Of a stretch of DNA of 39,502 nt, positions 1-8,212 are shown one piece after another. The notes beneath the pieces were generated by a model, which did not search any database, was not told where the DNA came from, and worked only from the letters and a program-made list of their open reading frames with translations. Each line of letters opens with the position of its first letter. Within the stretch, counting starts at the first letter, position 1. Source of the stretch: Streptomyces gilvus (GTDB lineage Bacteria > Actinomycetota > Actinomycetes > Streptomycetales > Streptomycetaceae); assembly GCF_022513565.1 (NCBI RefSeq), contig NZ_JAKWBE010000048.1:1-39502 (forward strand), given 5' to 3'. A program made the position numbers and the translations under genes.

Positions 1-150
1 CAAGTACTCGGCGTCCTCGCACAACTTACGTATCGCTGCGTTCGCCTTCTCTCGTTGTCGCAAGGCGAGTTGGGAACGAATGCGTCGGAACATGAGTTGA
101 GGATGCCACCGCAAGGTGGGCCACGAAGCGGCAATGATCACGATCGTCAC
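1..150 (-). CDS. Partial coding remnant, function unknown (runs off the left edge)
   Basis: On the minus strand a frame is open from the IS boundary at 168 to base 1. From a GTG at 150 it gives a short hydrophobic start (VTIVIIAASW) followed by a basic and then mixed-charge segment containing RRIRSQLALRQREKANAA and ending KLCEDAEYL at the window edge. This looks like a small membrane-anchored protein or the 5' part of a longer gene. The ISAs1 element begins 18 bases upstream of the GTG and would have removed its promoter. No family is recognised. It may be a chance frame. Confidence 0.35.
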   Translation of the reverse strand, partial: MTIVIIAASWPTLRWHPQLMFRRIRSQLALRQREKANAAIRKLCEDAEYL

Positions 151-168
151 CCGGCCAGAGCCGGCACC

Positions 169-199
169 CAGGGTCCGTTGCGTGATCGGTTCTGTCCGG
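169..199 (+). repeat. Left terminal inverted repeat of the ISAs1 element
   Basis: This 31-base repeat matches the reverse complement of 1503-1533 at 28 of 31 positions. The inner 17 bases (183-199) are identical. Confidence 0.85.
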
Positions 200-201
200 G
201 T

Positions 202-1382
202 TCATCCGGTGAGGCCGAGGGCGGTCAGGGAGCGGCGGCAGTCGCGGGCGGTGTGACGTTGCGCGGCGGCGATGCTGGTGCGACCGTCCTGGCGGTGGAT
301 GCCGATGGCGAGATTGCGCAGGCCGGCCATGACGCGCGGGAGGCTGCCGGTATGGATCTTGGAGTCGTCCTCGCGGAAGGTGCGGTCCCGGACGTGGTGC
401 AGAAGATTTTCGATCTTCCAGTGTCGTCTGATCCATGCGGCGAGCTGGGCGCCGCTCGCGCCTCCCGGCGGCAGGCTGGTGATCAGGTAGACGCGCTCGA
501 TAGTGAGCTTTCCACTGGTGAAGTCCTTGCGCCAGCGCACAACTTGGAGGGCCTGGCGGGCGTCGGGGTAGTCGATGTGCGCGAATGAGGCGGTCTTGAG
601 GCGTCGGACCTCCTTGCGGTGGTGGGCGAGGGTGCGCTCGTAGTGGTCGAGGGCGATCTCCTGCCAGGGCAGGCGGCGGACCCGGTCGAACAGTGTGGGG
701 TGGTTGGCCTTGACCTGGGCGATGTAGTGGGCGCCGCGGGTACGGAGGTAGGTGCCGTGGGCGTGCTGAGTGTGCAGGGCATCGGCGGTGATCACGGCGC
801 CGGTGAGATCGATGCTGTCCAACAGGGGCTGGAAGGCGGGGATTTCGTTGCTCTTGTCAGCGATCTGACGCTGGGCAAGAACGCTGCCGGCGTGGTCCAT
901 CGCGGCGAGCAGGGTGACGTGCGTGGCGGTGCGCGAGCCGCGCAGGGCCTTCCCGTCGACCGCGATCGCCCGCAGTCCAGGCCCGGCCGGGGCGGCGCGG
1001 GCGGCCGGGAAGGCGCCGATCGCGCGGTCCAGGGCGTCGCCGTCGAGCTGGACCATCAGGCGGCGCAGGGTGTGAGGGTGCGGGACGGACACGGTGCCGG
1101 TCAGCCGGTCGACGGGGAATCCGAGGGCCGGCAGGCCCAGGCCGGGGCATCCGTGATCCATTCCGTGATCGCGGTCAGCGAGCGGGCACCGGCCAGGACA
1201 CTCGCCGCAGCTGCCGTGAGCAGCGCGGACATCAGGTAGCGGCGTCCGCGAAGACCTCGCGGATCGGGCATCGTCCCCAGGAACTGCGACAGACACGGTG
1301 CGTCCGTCAGCGGGGCCGGTGCAGCGGCCTGGGCCAGTTGGTCCAGCCCAAAGGACATGAGGGAAGATGGAGAAGCAGGCAC
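202..1382 (-). pseudogene. ISAs1-family transposase with a one-base frameshift
   Basis: The N-terminal part (from a GTG at 1382, or ATG at 1358) carries the ISAs1-type leader with PDPRGLRGRRY and VLAGARSLTAITEW. The rest, including DDE-type motifs AIAVDGKALRG, VITADALHT and HHVRDRTFREDDS, continues in a different frame down to the TGA at 202-204. The frames join near 1144-1147. The coding strand there has four Cs; five would give a continuous DAPGLGLPALGF. A single-base deletion, or a sequencing error in that short run, explains the break. Programmed frameshifting is not usual in this family and no slippery motif is seen, so the copy is probably inactive. Confidence 0.85.
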
Positions 1383-1502
1383 GGACTCACCAAGTGTTCA
1401 TGGGACTTCGACACCCACATGATCACTGGGACCGTGCCTGCACCGCGTTCGCCCCCGCCCGAACCGGGGTGTCCCACCCCAACTGCGAACTGCCCGATGT
1501 TC

Positions 1503-1533
1503 CGGACAGAACCGATCATGCAACAGCCCCTGG
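1503..1533 (-). repeat. Right terminal inverted repeat of the ISAs1 element
   Basis: This is the inverted partner of 169-199, 28 of 31 positions identical. It lies upstream of the transposase start. Confidence 0.85.
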
Positions 1534-1550
1534 GGCCAGACCCGAGTGTC

Positions 1551-1628
1551 GAGGTCGCCTACGAAGGCTGGACGTTCCCGAAGGGCGGCGTGGCCTTCGT
1601 GTGGGTGCTGGACGAGGAATTGTCGTGA
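1551..1628 (+). pseudogene. Possible C-terminal fragment of an unknown gene beside the IS
   Basis: Immediately right of the ISAs1 element a short + strand frame reads VEVAYEGWTFPKGGVAFVWV and ends LDEELS then TGA. It looks protein-like, but its upstream part is IS sequence, so it may be the tail of a gene cut off by the insertion. The left IS flank does not contain a matching first half. A possible hairpin (GGGGATGC at 1658-1665 with GCATCCCC at 1675-1682) follows and could be its terminator. Low confidence. Confidence 0.3.
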
Positions 1629-1767
1629 TCAGCTCGCTGCTGACAGTCCGGCCTCTGGGGGATGCGCGCCAACGGCATCCCCTGTTCGTGCCCGGCGCTA
1701 TCGTTGAGGCACTTGGCTCAAAGGGTGCCAATCGTGATGCTGCCATGCAGTGAAGGGGAGGGGCTTC

Positions 1768-4700
1768 ATGAGTCCTCGGCCGGGAGGTGAGGCTGACAAA
1801 TTCGGTAACCGCTACGAAGGCGCCTGGACGATTCGACACGTTCTCTACGTGCTTCTTGGTACAGGCAACTCTCTAACGGTCGAGGGCGTTGGTGATCTGA
1901 GCCAGGGAGTCGAGTTCACTTATCTCTGCGGCAATACCGTGGAGGTGCACCAACTAAAGCGACAGAACGGCAGTGCAAACACCTGGACGGTCAAGTCAAT
2001 TCAAAGCAAAGGGATTTGGGAGAACGTTCGCTCGCACGTGGAAGATGGACGTAATTTCCATTTTGTTTCCATGTTGCCCGCCAGCTCCCTACAAGAGCTT
2101 GCTGATCGCGCAAGGCGCTCGGGGAGCCACGAGGACTTCATTAATAATTGGCTAACAGAGGGACTCAGGGACCCTTTCGATGATCTTTCCTCTTCCGACA
2201 TTTTTGGGTCGGCGGAGAAATCCTGGGAAATCTTGCAGGGCTTCTGGATCTCTTGGCCAGATGAGCAAGACATCGTAAATATGAACGGAGCGCTGGCGGA
2301 GCTGCTCTTGGAAGGTGCGGCCGGAAGTCTCGCAGCAGTTGGCTTGGGTGACTTGGTTCAAAATAACCTGGGTGTCACACTTGATGCCGCAGCAATTGAG
2401 TGTCGCCTGGGAACCTACGGGTTGAGTCGAGCCCATCTTCTTAACACGAGTGGCGTTGCCGCTCAGGTTAGCTCGGTTTCTAAGGGGTGGGGTTCGAGTA
2501 TTGAGCGGGAGCTCCTCCGACCGACTATTGAACGCTCTGAGACGGACCGACTAGTAGAGCTGGTCAACGGGTCGGACAAGCTTCTCCTATTGATGGGCCA
2601 TGGCGGCGGCGGAAAGAGTGCCGCGCTTCATCAGGTCTACGAATCTCTTGATGCGGATTCGGTGCCGCTTCTAGCTTTCCGGCTTGACCGCCTTGAACCC
2701 TTCTCTTCTACGACCGAGCTCGGGGAAAGGGTTGGCCTCGGTGTTTCGCCTGTCACCGCGCTCGCTGCGGTTGCTGGGGAGCGGCCCAGTGTCCTGATCG
2801 TGGACCAGCTGGACGCGGCGAGTCTGGCGTCAGGAAGAATGCCGAGGAACTTTGACGCCGTTGCGAGCTTGGTGCGCGAAGCGTCAGCATTTCCCGCAAT
2901 GACGATCATTCTCGCGTGCCGGAAATTTGATGTCGAGAATGACTACCGGATCCGTGAACTCGTCGATTCTAAGAATTGTACGCATGTAGAGATTGGGGAT
3001 CTCTCAGACGAGCAAGTCGTAGAGTCGGTTCGTGCAATGGGGCTGGATGCGAACGCTCTAACTGACCATCAAAAGAAACTCCTGCGCTCTCCACTGAATC
3101 TTGTACTGTTGAAGAGCATCGCCGGCGACGAAGACGCAATGGCGTTTCAAACTACGAAAAATCTCTTCGATGCCTTCTGGCAGCGCAAGCTTACCGACTG
3201 CCGTCAGAGGCGTGACACAGTTCGCTTCAACAAGGTTATTTCGACCCTTGCCGAAGCGATCAGTGCGAGACAGCGGCTCTCCGTCCCGATTACTGCTCTT
3301 GACGCCGATGATCTGGCCGATGATGCGGGAGTCCTTGTTTCGGAGCATGTTCTAGTTCGTGATGGTCAGCAAATTGCCTTCTTCCACGAGGCGTTCTTCG
3401 ACTACGCCTTTGCCCGCGGTTGGATCGAGCGCGGAGAGTCACTCGTAACGTTCTTGCTGGGAGGAGAGCAAGAACTCTTTCGACGGGCGCAAGTTCGGCA
3501 GATCATGAGCCATCTGCGAGAGCTTGAGCCAGAGCGCTTCACCATCGAGACGGAGGCCCTACTAACCAGTTCTGGCATTCGGTTTCACATCAAGGATGTG
3601 GCTCTCAAAATTATTGGATCCTTGTCGAAGCCATCGGCCCGTGAATGGCAGATGGTGGAAAGTGTCCAGGATGGGAATCCAGTTTTTGGGGAGCGCTTGT
3701 GGCGCTCTCTCCAAACCGCAGAATGGTTTGAGCGCCTTGATGCTGAAGGCGTAATCGAAGAGTGGCTGGCTGGGCCTGACGAAGCAGACCAAGGGCGAGC
3801 CATCGACATTATGGTTGGCGCCGCAAAGACCAACCCCGATCGCCTAGCAGCGATCCTTGAGGCACACAAAGCTGCGCCCGAGCATCCGCAGCGTCTTCTT
3901 TGGGTGACCCAATTCTCTGACCTCTACCGTAGTCGCCCGCTATTTGAACTTCTCCTCGATGCAGTGAGGAGCGGTCACTACGCAGCAAGGACGGATGAGC
4001 TGTGGCTATCGGCTCACGATCTCGGCAAGCATGAGCCAGAGTGGGCAGTGGAGTTGTTGGCCGCTCACCTTGTCGATCGGCCTGACGCAATGGCCGTGGG
4101 CAGCGGTGGAAAGGTTGAGGCACTCCTTGACCGGGATTACTCCGTAATTCAGCTGGTGCAACTCGCGGCAGCTGGAGCGCCCGATTTTTTCTGTGAACAC
4201 CTAGTCCCGTACATGCTGCAAGTGATGGCTGCGACGGCCTATGAAGGCGGCGAGGACCGTCCTCCTAGAGATCGACACTTCTCTCATAGGCACCCACGGA
4301 CTAACGTTCATGAGCTTGAAGACGCACTTCTAGCTGGAGCTGCTACGGCGCTTCGTGGATTGGTGGAAAAGGACGCTGAGTCGGCTCGCCCTGTTCTCGA
4401 AAGCCTCGCATCTGCCCCTCACGACACTGCGCAGTGGCTCCTCTACGAAGCATTGCGCGCGGCGGGCAGCCATTACGCGGAGTGGGCAGTCGAGCTTCTA
4501 CTTCAGGGAACCCGCCGATTCATTAGTGGCTACTATGCGGCAAACGCTGTATGGAAAACGCGGGAACTGATCCAGAGCACGAGTCAGTTCCTGTCTGATG
4601 AGACATTTTCCAGGCTTGAAGCTGCGATTCTCGAAGTTCGTTTCCCGTGGGAGTCCAAGCCAACGGGCTGGTATCCGTTCAATCTGCTTTCAGCGATGCA

Positions 4701-6219
4701 GGAAGATCGACTGTCTGAACAAGGGCGCCGTCGACTCGGCGAACTGCGCAGGAAGTTTGGCGCCGATCAACCAGCCGAGCCGCAGGGCATAACGGGTGGC
4801 GCCATCGGCGCTCCCATCAATCAAGCTGCTGCTGAGCGAATGAACGATGAACAGTGGTTGGGCGCCATCACAAAACACAACTCAGAGAAAACCGACTGGC
4901 GGACGCACACTGGTGGTGCATACGAGCAATCGCATGTCCTTCAGGAACAAACGAAGAACGATCCGGAGAGATTCTCTCGGCTAGCTCTTCGGTTTGATGA
5001 AAGCGTCCACCCTGCCTATGGTGACGCAATCCTCATGGGACTAGGCAACGCCGAAGCCCTTGCTGACCCCACGCCGGTTTTTGAAGCAGTCCGACACATC
5101 GCTTCTCTCGGACACGAGGCAAACAATCGGTGGCTTGGATCTGCTATTCGGAGGTATCTCACGGTAGTTCCTCAAGATATCGTCCAGCTTATTGTTGACC
5201 GCGCGAGTTGTTCTGTTGATCCAGTTGATGGCAGCTTGACTGTCCGAACTGAAAATCAAGAGCACACACAAGGCCGCGACCTGTACACGTCAGGGATCAA
5301 TTCTTCGCGGGGAAGTGCGGCAGAGATTTTGGGTGACCTCCTCATCTATGATGCGGATGGTTCTCGAACGACACTGGTACTTCCTGTTCTCGACACAATG
5401 GCAGTGGATCCTGCCATCACCGTGCGTTCTTGCGTTGCGCATGTGATTCACGCTTCTATGCGACACGCTCGTCCTGATGCATTGCGGGCCTTCGGTCAGT
5501 TGATCAACGCAGGCGACGAACTTCTCGCCACTCATGCTGTAGTCCGGCTTATGGCTCACATTGGGTTTGAGGACCCTGGCGTAGTGAGACCGGTGATTGA
5601 ACGTATGCTTCAATCGGACGTCTACGAGGCGCGGCAGTGCGGCGGGCAATTGTCTGCTCTGGCTGCGATGCAATGGAGCTCGGCAGAGCTGCTTGATTCG
5701 ATACTATCAGGCGAAGATGTAGCCAGCCGCATTGGAGCCGCCGGGGCTTGTGCCCATGGGCTGTCGAACGCGACCGATACCGCTATCGCTCAGCGGGCCT
5801 TCGAACAGCTGATTGATGATCCTGAAGAGAACGTTCGCAAGGCCATTGCCGAGTTTGCGTCCGCGGTCCGTGGCAGTCGTCTGCGCCCCTTGAAGGATCC
5901 ACTTAGGCAGCTAATAGAGTCTGCCTCCTTTGAGGAGGCCCTACCACAGCTGCTGATCACCATTGATGAAGCGCCTGACCGAGTTGACGACTTGGCTTTG
6001 CAGTGCGCACGCCGGTTCATCGAGCTCCAAGGGAGCGCTGCCGGAAACATCCAAAATCGAGCAGCGGCTGATGCGCGGCATGTTGGGGAGCTTCTTGTGC
6101 GAGCGTATGCGCAGTCCACGTCCAGCGAAGGCCGTGGGCAGGTACTTGATCTACTGGATCAACTGCTACTCATCGGCGCCTTTGGCGTGGCGGACCTGGT
6201 AGAAAGGTCTGAGCGCTAG
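1768..6219 (+). CDS. Large STAND ATPase with N-terminal PD-(D/E)xK nuclease-like domain and helical repeats (Avs-like defence candidate)
   Basis: A 1,483-residue protein. The ATG at 1768 is preferred over an upstream in-frame GTG at 1750 because a purine-rich ribosome site (GGGGAGGGG, 1755-1763) precedes it. Residues 10-150 resemble the Cap4/DUF4297-type nuclease domain: GNRYEGAW, then E39, D43, E49 and VEVHQLKRQ with Q62 and K64, the spacing expected of an E/D...QxK nuclease core. Residues 255-560 form a STAND-type P-loop ATPase with Walker A GHGGGGKS (277-284), Walker B VLIVDQLD (D346) and a following winged-helix-like part (FFHEAFFDYAFARGW). The remaining ~900 residues are alpha-helical HEAT/TPR-like repeats, probably the sensor. 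This layout matches antiviral STAND proteins that recognise phage proteins and then cleave DNA; that role is inferred. Codons are richer in A/T than the surrounding genes, indicating transfer. It is a single gene with no obvious co-transcribed partner. Confidence 0.75.
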   Translation: MSPRPGGEADKFGNRYEGAWTIRHVLYVLLGTGNSLTVEGVGDLSQGVEFTYLCGNTVEVHQLKRQNGSANTWTVKSIQSKGIWENVRSHVEDGRNFHFVSMLPASSLQELADRARRSGSHEDFINNWLTEGLRDPFDDLSSSDIFGSAEKSWEILQGFWISWPDEQDIVNMNGALAELLLEGAAGSLAAVGLGDLVQNNLGVTLDAAAIECRLGTYGLSRAHLLNTSGVAAQVSSVSKGWGSSIERELLRPTIERSETDRLVELVNGSDKLLLLMGHGGGGKSAALHQVYESLDADSVPLLAFRLDRLEPFSSTTELGERVGLGVSPVTALAAVAGERPSVLIVDQLDAASLASGRMPRNFDAVASLVREASAFPAMTIILACRKFDVENDYRIRELVDSKNCTHVEIGDLSDEQVVESVRAMGLDANALTDHQKKLLRSPLNLVLLKSIAGDEDAMAFQTTKNLFDAFWQRKLTDCRQRRDTVRFNKVISTLAEAISARQRLSVPITALDADDLADDAGVLVSEHVLVRDGQQIAFFHEAFFDYAFARGWIERGESLVTFLLGGEQELFRRAQVRQIMSHLRELEPERFTIETEALLTSSGIRFHIKDVALKIIGSLSKPSAREWQMVESVQDGNPVFGERLWRSLQTAEWFERLDAEGVIEEWLAGPDEADQGRAIDIMVGAAKTNPDRLAAILEAHKAAPEHPQRLLWVTQFSDLYRSRPLFELLLDAVRSGHYAARTDELWLSAHDLGKHEPEWAVELLAAHLVDRPDAMAVGSGGKVEALLDRDYSVIQLVQLAAAGAPDFFCEHLVPYMLQVMAATAYEGGEDRPPRDRHFSHRHPRTNVHELEDALLAGAATALRGLVEKDAESARPVLESLASAPHDTAQWLLYEALRAAGSHYAEWAVELLLQGTRRFISGYYAANAVWKTRELIQSTSQFLSDETFSRLEAAILEVRFPWESKPTGWYPFNLLSAMQEDRLSEQGRRRLGELRRKFGADQPAEPQGITGGAIGAPINQAAAERMNDEQWLGAITKHNSEKTDWRTHTGGAYEQSHVLQEQTKNDPERFSRLALRFDESVHPAYGDAILMGLGNAEALADPTPVFEAVRHIASLGHEANNRWLGSAIRRYLTVVPQDIVQLIVDRASCSVDPVDGSLTVRTENQEHTQGRDLYTSGINSSRGSAAEILGDLLIYDADGSRTTLVLPVLDTMAVDPAITVRSCVAHVIHASMRHARPDALRAFGQLINAGDELLATHAVVRLMAHIGFEDPGVVRPVIERMLQSDVYEARQCGGQLSALAAMQWSSAELLDSILSGEDVASRIGAAGACAHGLSNATDTAIAQRAFEQLIDDPEENVRKAIAEFASAVRGSRLRPLKDPLRQLIESASFEEALPQLLITIDEAPDRVDDLALQCARRFIELQGSAAGNIQNRAAADARHVGELLVRAYAQSTSSEGRGQVLDLLDQLLLIGAFGVADLVERSER

Positions 6220-6317
6220 AGCTCGGATATACACACATATTCAGCCCGGCTGAGGAAAAGCCCGTATCTTCAAAGAATGCGCCGCATCCATAGCTGGTGC
6301 GGGGCCGATTGACCGGT

Positions 6318-7331
6318 TCACAGGACCCGCGGCGCGACCTCACGCCCGAGCTGCCACCGGTAACGCTGGACCCGTACGAACTCCGTCCCTTCGTCCAGTG
6401 CGCACCGCACGTCCTTGATGCTGGCGCCCGGGCCCTCCGGGAACCGTGCCTGGATCAGGTCGTGTACCTCGGCAGCAAGTAGCGGCTCGTTCTGCCGAGC
6501 CAAGACGATCGCGATTCTCTGACGAAGCGTCGGCTGCGACGGGGCACCGAGGACGACCTTGCGCAGTTGCTCGACTCCCCGCTGTTCCTTCGCCATGGCC
6601 TCCGCGAACTCGTAGCTGACTCCCTCGAAGATCTTGTTTGCGACCTCGGCAGCGGCCTTGCGCCGTTCGGGCTTCTGGAGAAGCAGCGCGCCAGCGCCAA
6701 GGACCAGGCCACCGAGAATCCATGGGGACACGTTGGCCTTCCGCCCAGCGAAGGAGAGCAGGCCGGCGACTCCTCGGACCGGAAGAACAGCGGCGTTCAT
6801 CAGGGCGACTTGGCCCTGGTGGCCGTCGGTGACGTCGACGGCTGCCTTCGCCATGTCGAGCCACCGCTTCGGGGCAAACCCTGGGCGCTTCAAGTGGATG
6901 TCATCCGAGAACACGACACACGGCGCGATGAGCTTGGCCAACCTGCCTGTCGGCACATCGTCGGGATCGGTGATCGCGAGCACTTGCGGGTCGGGGGCGT
7001 CGGTCTCCGACACCGTGACGAACCGCAGTACAGGCAGATACTCGGCTTCAAAGTAGGCCCGGAGCGTGTCCAGCGGAACCGGACTCGACTTCGCGATCCT
7101 TGGCAGGTGCTCGTACAACTCATCTAAGACGTGATCTGCCGCGTAAAGGACCACGTCGCCACAGTCACTCATGAGGAGCAAACGAGAGCGTCGACCCGCG
7201 TTCCGGCAGTCGTTGTCGATGCTCGTCAGCAGGACGTTAGTGTCCACGATCGCGACCAGATGCGGCGTATTTGAGCTGTAGGGGTCAAGGGACCTTGGTC
7301 TCGCGAGCGGCACAAGCTGATCGTCCGTCAT
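6318..7331 (-). CDS. PIN-domain protein with hydrophobic segments and C-terminal winged helix
   Basis: A 337-residue protein. Residues 25-165 carry the acidic pattern of a PIN ribonuclease: D30 in IVDTNVLL, E71 in VLDELYEHL, D122/D125 in ITDPDD, and D143/D144 in VFSDD. Two hydrophobic stretches follow, about 174-195 and 203-219 (WILGGLVLGAGALLL), suggesting membrane attachment. Residues 265-330 look like a winged helix (PTLRQRIAIVLARQ, LAAEVHDLI). It is much longer than the ~130 residues of a classic VapC and has no antitoxin gene directly upstream; the XRE-like gene at 7554 is divergent. It converges with the STAND gene across 98 bases. A stress- or phage-triggered RNase is plausible but inferred. 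No clear ribosome site precedes the ATG, so translation may be leaderless or start elsewhere. Confidence 0.7.
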   Translation of the reverse strand: MTDDQLVPLARPRSLDPYSSNTPHLVAIVDTNVLLTSIDNDCRNAGRRSRLLLMSDCGDVVLYAADHVLDELYEHLPRIAKSSPVPLDTLRAYFEAEYLPVLRFVTVSETDAPDPQVLAITDPDDVPTGRLAKLIAPCVVFSDDIHLKRPGFAPKRWLDMAKAAVDVTDGHQGQVALMNAAVLPVRGVAGLLSFAGRKANVSPWILGGLVLGAGALLLQKPERRKAAAEVANKIFEGVSYEFAEAMAKEQRGVEQLRKVVLGAPSQPTLRQRIAIVLARQNEPLLAAEVHDLIQARFPEGPGASIKDVRCALDEGTEFVRVQRYRWQLGREVAPRVL

Positions 7332-7553
7332 GGATCAACGGTAGTGGGCCGGGAGCATGCGCTCCACCGGGTTCCGACACCGCGCCCTCACCCCTGCCAG
7401 TGTCTAGACCGAGCCCCTTCAGCGCCCGACCGCATCGCGGTTCCTCAACAGCCTCTGCGCAGAAGCGACCGTGGTGCTCCCGAAGCACGCGCCCTACCCA
7501 GAACGGCAGGCGGGGTGGCATCCTGCTTCATCCTGCGACGGAAGAGGTAGCGA

Positions 7554-7949
7554 GTGGCAACGCGTCCGGATCCCGCTGCGAAGAAGTTTGCCCGTTTTGT
7601 GAAAGATGCAGCTACCAGGGCTGGATATGCCGTCAACTCCTCGTCAGGGGACGGCAAGGCCAAGCTCGCTGAACGGACTGGCATGTCCGAGGCCGACATA
7701 GCCAAGATCCTTAACGGGGAGTTCGATATACCGTCAGACCCCCTCAAGCCCTTGGCGGATGCCCTGGACGTAGAACAGAAAGAGCTGCTCAGGGCAGCCG
7801 GAGTGCTGGAAGACAAGACCGCGAGAGCAGGAAGCCGCCCACTGACCGTGCAGCTTGCTGCACAACGGCTCGGCATTAAGTCCCAGAAGAATGTGGCGGC
7901 CTTCGAGACCCTGGTCGCGGCGCTGCTCGACGCGGAGAAGCGTCGCTGA
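7554..7949 (+). CDS. XRE-like helix-turn-helix protein
   Basis: A 131-residue protein starting at GTG, preceded by GAAGAGG at 7541-7547. Residues 30-75 form an XRE-type helix-turn-helix: AKLAERTGMSEADIAKILNG followed by the typical PLKPLADALDV. The C-terminal half is charged and helical (LGIKSQKNVAAFETLVAALL). It is divergent from the PIN gene, with about 220 bases between them, so it could control that promoter. It ends just before a strong hairpin terminator. It lacks the DUF5753 region of the XRE protein near 34385. Its partner and target are not known. Confidence 0.65.
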   Translation: MATRPDPAAKKFARFVKDAATRAGYAVNSSSGDGKAKLAERTGMSEADIAKILNGEFDIPSDPLKPLADALDVEQKELLRAAGVLEDKTARAGSRPLTVQLAAQRLGIKSQKNVAAFETLVAALLDAEKRR

Positions 7950-7984
7950 CCTGGCGAGCCGCGGGGTCGCTAAACTCCACCCTC

Positions 7985-8022
7985 AGAAGCGCCCGACCAC
8001 CCGCCGTAGGTCGGGCGCTTCT
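7985..8022 (+). terminator. Hairpin terminator after the XRE-like gene
   Basis: A perfect 14-base stem: AGAAGCGCCCGACC at 7985-7998 pairs with 8009-8022 around a 10-base loop, 36 bases after the stop codon. Confidence 0.8.
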
Positions 8023-8067
8023 CGATCGCTCAGTACTGCGGAACTGAGGTGGCAGTGTGGTTCGGGT

Positions 8068-8156
8068 TCACCTCTCCCGCCCCTGCGCATCCCTCATCTG
8101 CACCCCGGCCTGATTCAGGGCCTTCCACACCGTGCTGCAGCTGACGCCCAGGAGCA
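8068..8156 (-). pseudogene. C-terminal remnant of a helix-turn-helix protein
   Basis: Reading on the minus strand gives LLLGVSCSTVWKALNQAG then VQMRDAQGRER and TGA. This resembles the recognition-helix end of a resolvase or small DNA-binding protein. An in-frame stop lies just upstream and no start codon is available, so only the tail survives, a short distance outside the presumed left end of the IS256 element. The missing front half is not found on the other side of that element. Confidence 0.4.
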
Positions 8157-8212
8157 ATGCTCAGGACTTGTGGATCGGTCTTCGGGACGGGACGCGAAGG
8201 GCGTACCTTCCC

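Larger units (their letters stand above)
169..1533 (-). mobile_element. ISAs1-family insertion sequence, 1,365 bp
   Basis: The element is bounded by imperfect terminal inverted repeats: the left end begins CAGGGTCCGTTGC at 169 and the right end, read on the minus strand from 1533, begins CAGGGGCTGTTGC. Both run into an identical 17-base block, TGATCGGTTCTGTCCGG (183-199 and 1503-1519). Over 31 bases there are three mismatches. CAGGG-type ends and a single transposase reading inward from the right are typical of ISAs1. I saw no matching 8-10 base target duplication in the flanks, so the borders may have been rearranged since insertion. Confidence 0.85.

Noticed and set aside
1144..1147. Programmed frameshift in the ISAs1 transposase
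   Set aside because: ISAs1 transposases are single frames and there is no slippery heptamer or stimulatory hairpin; a simple deletion explains it.
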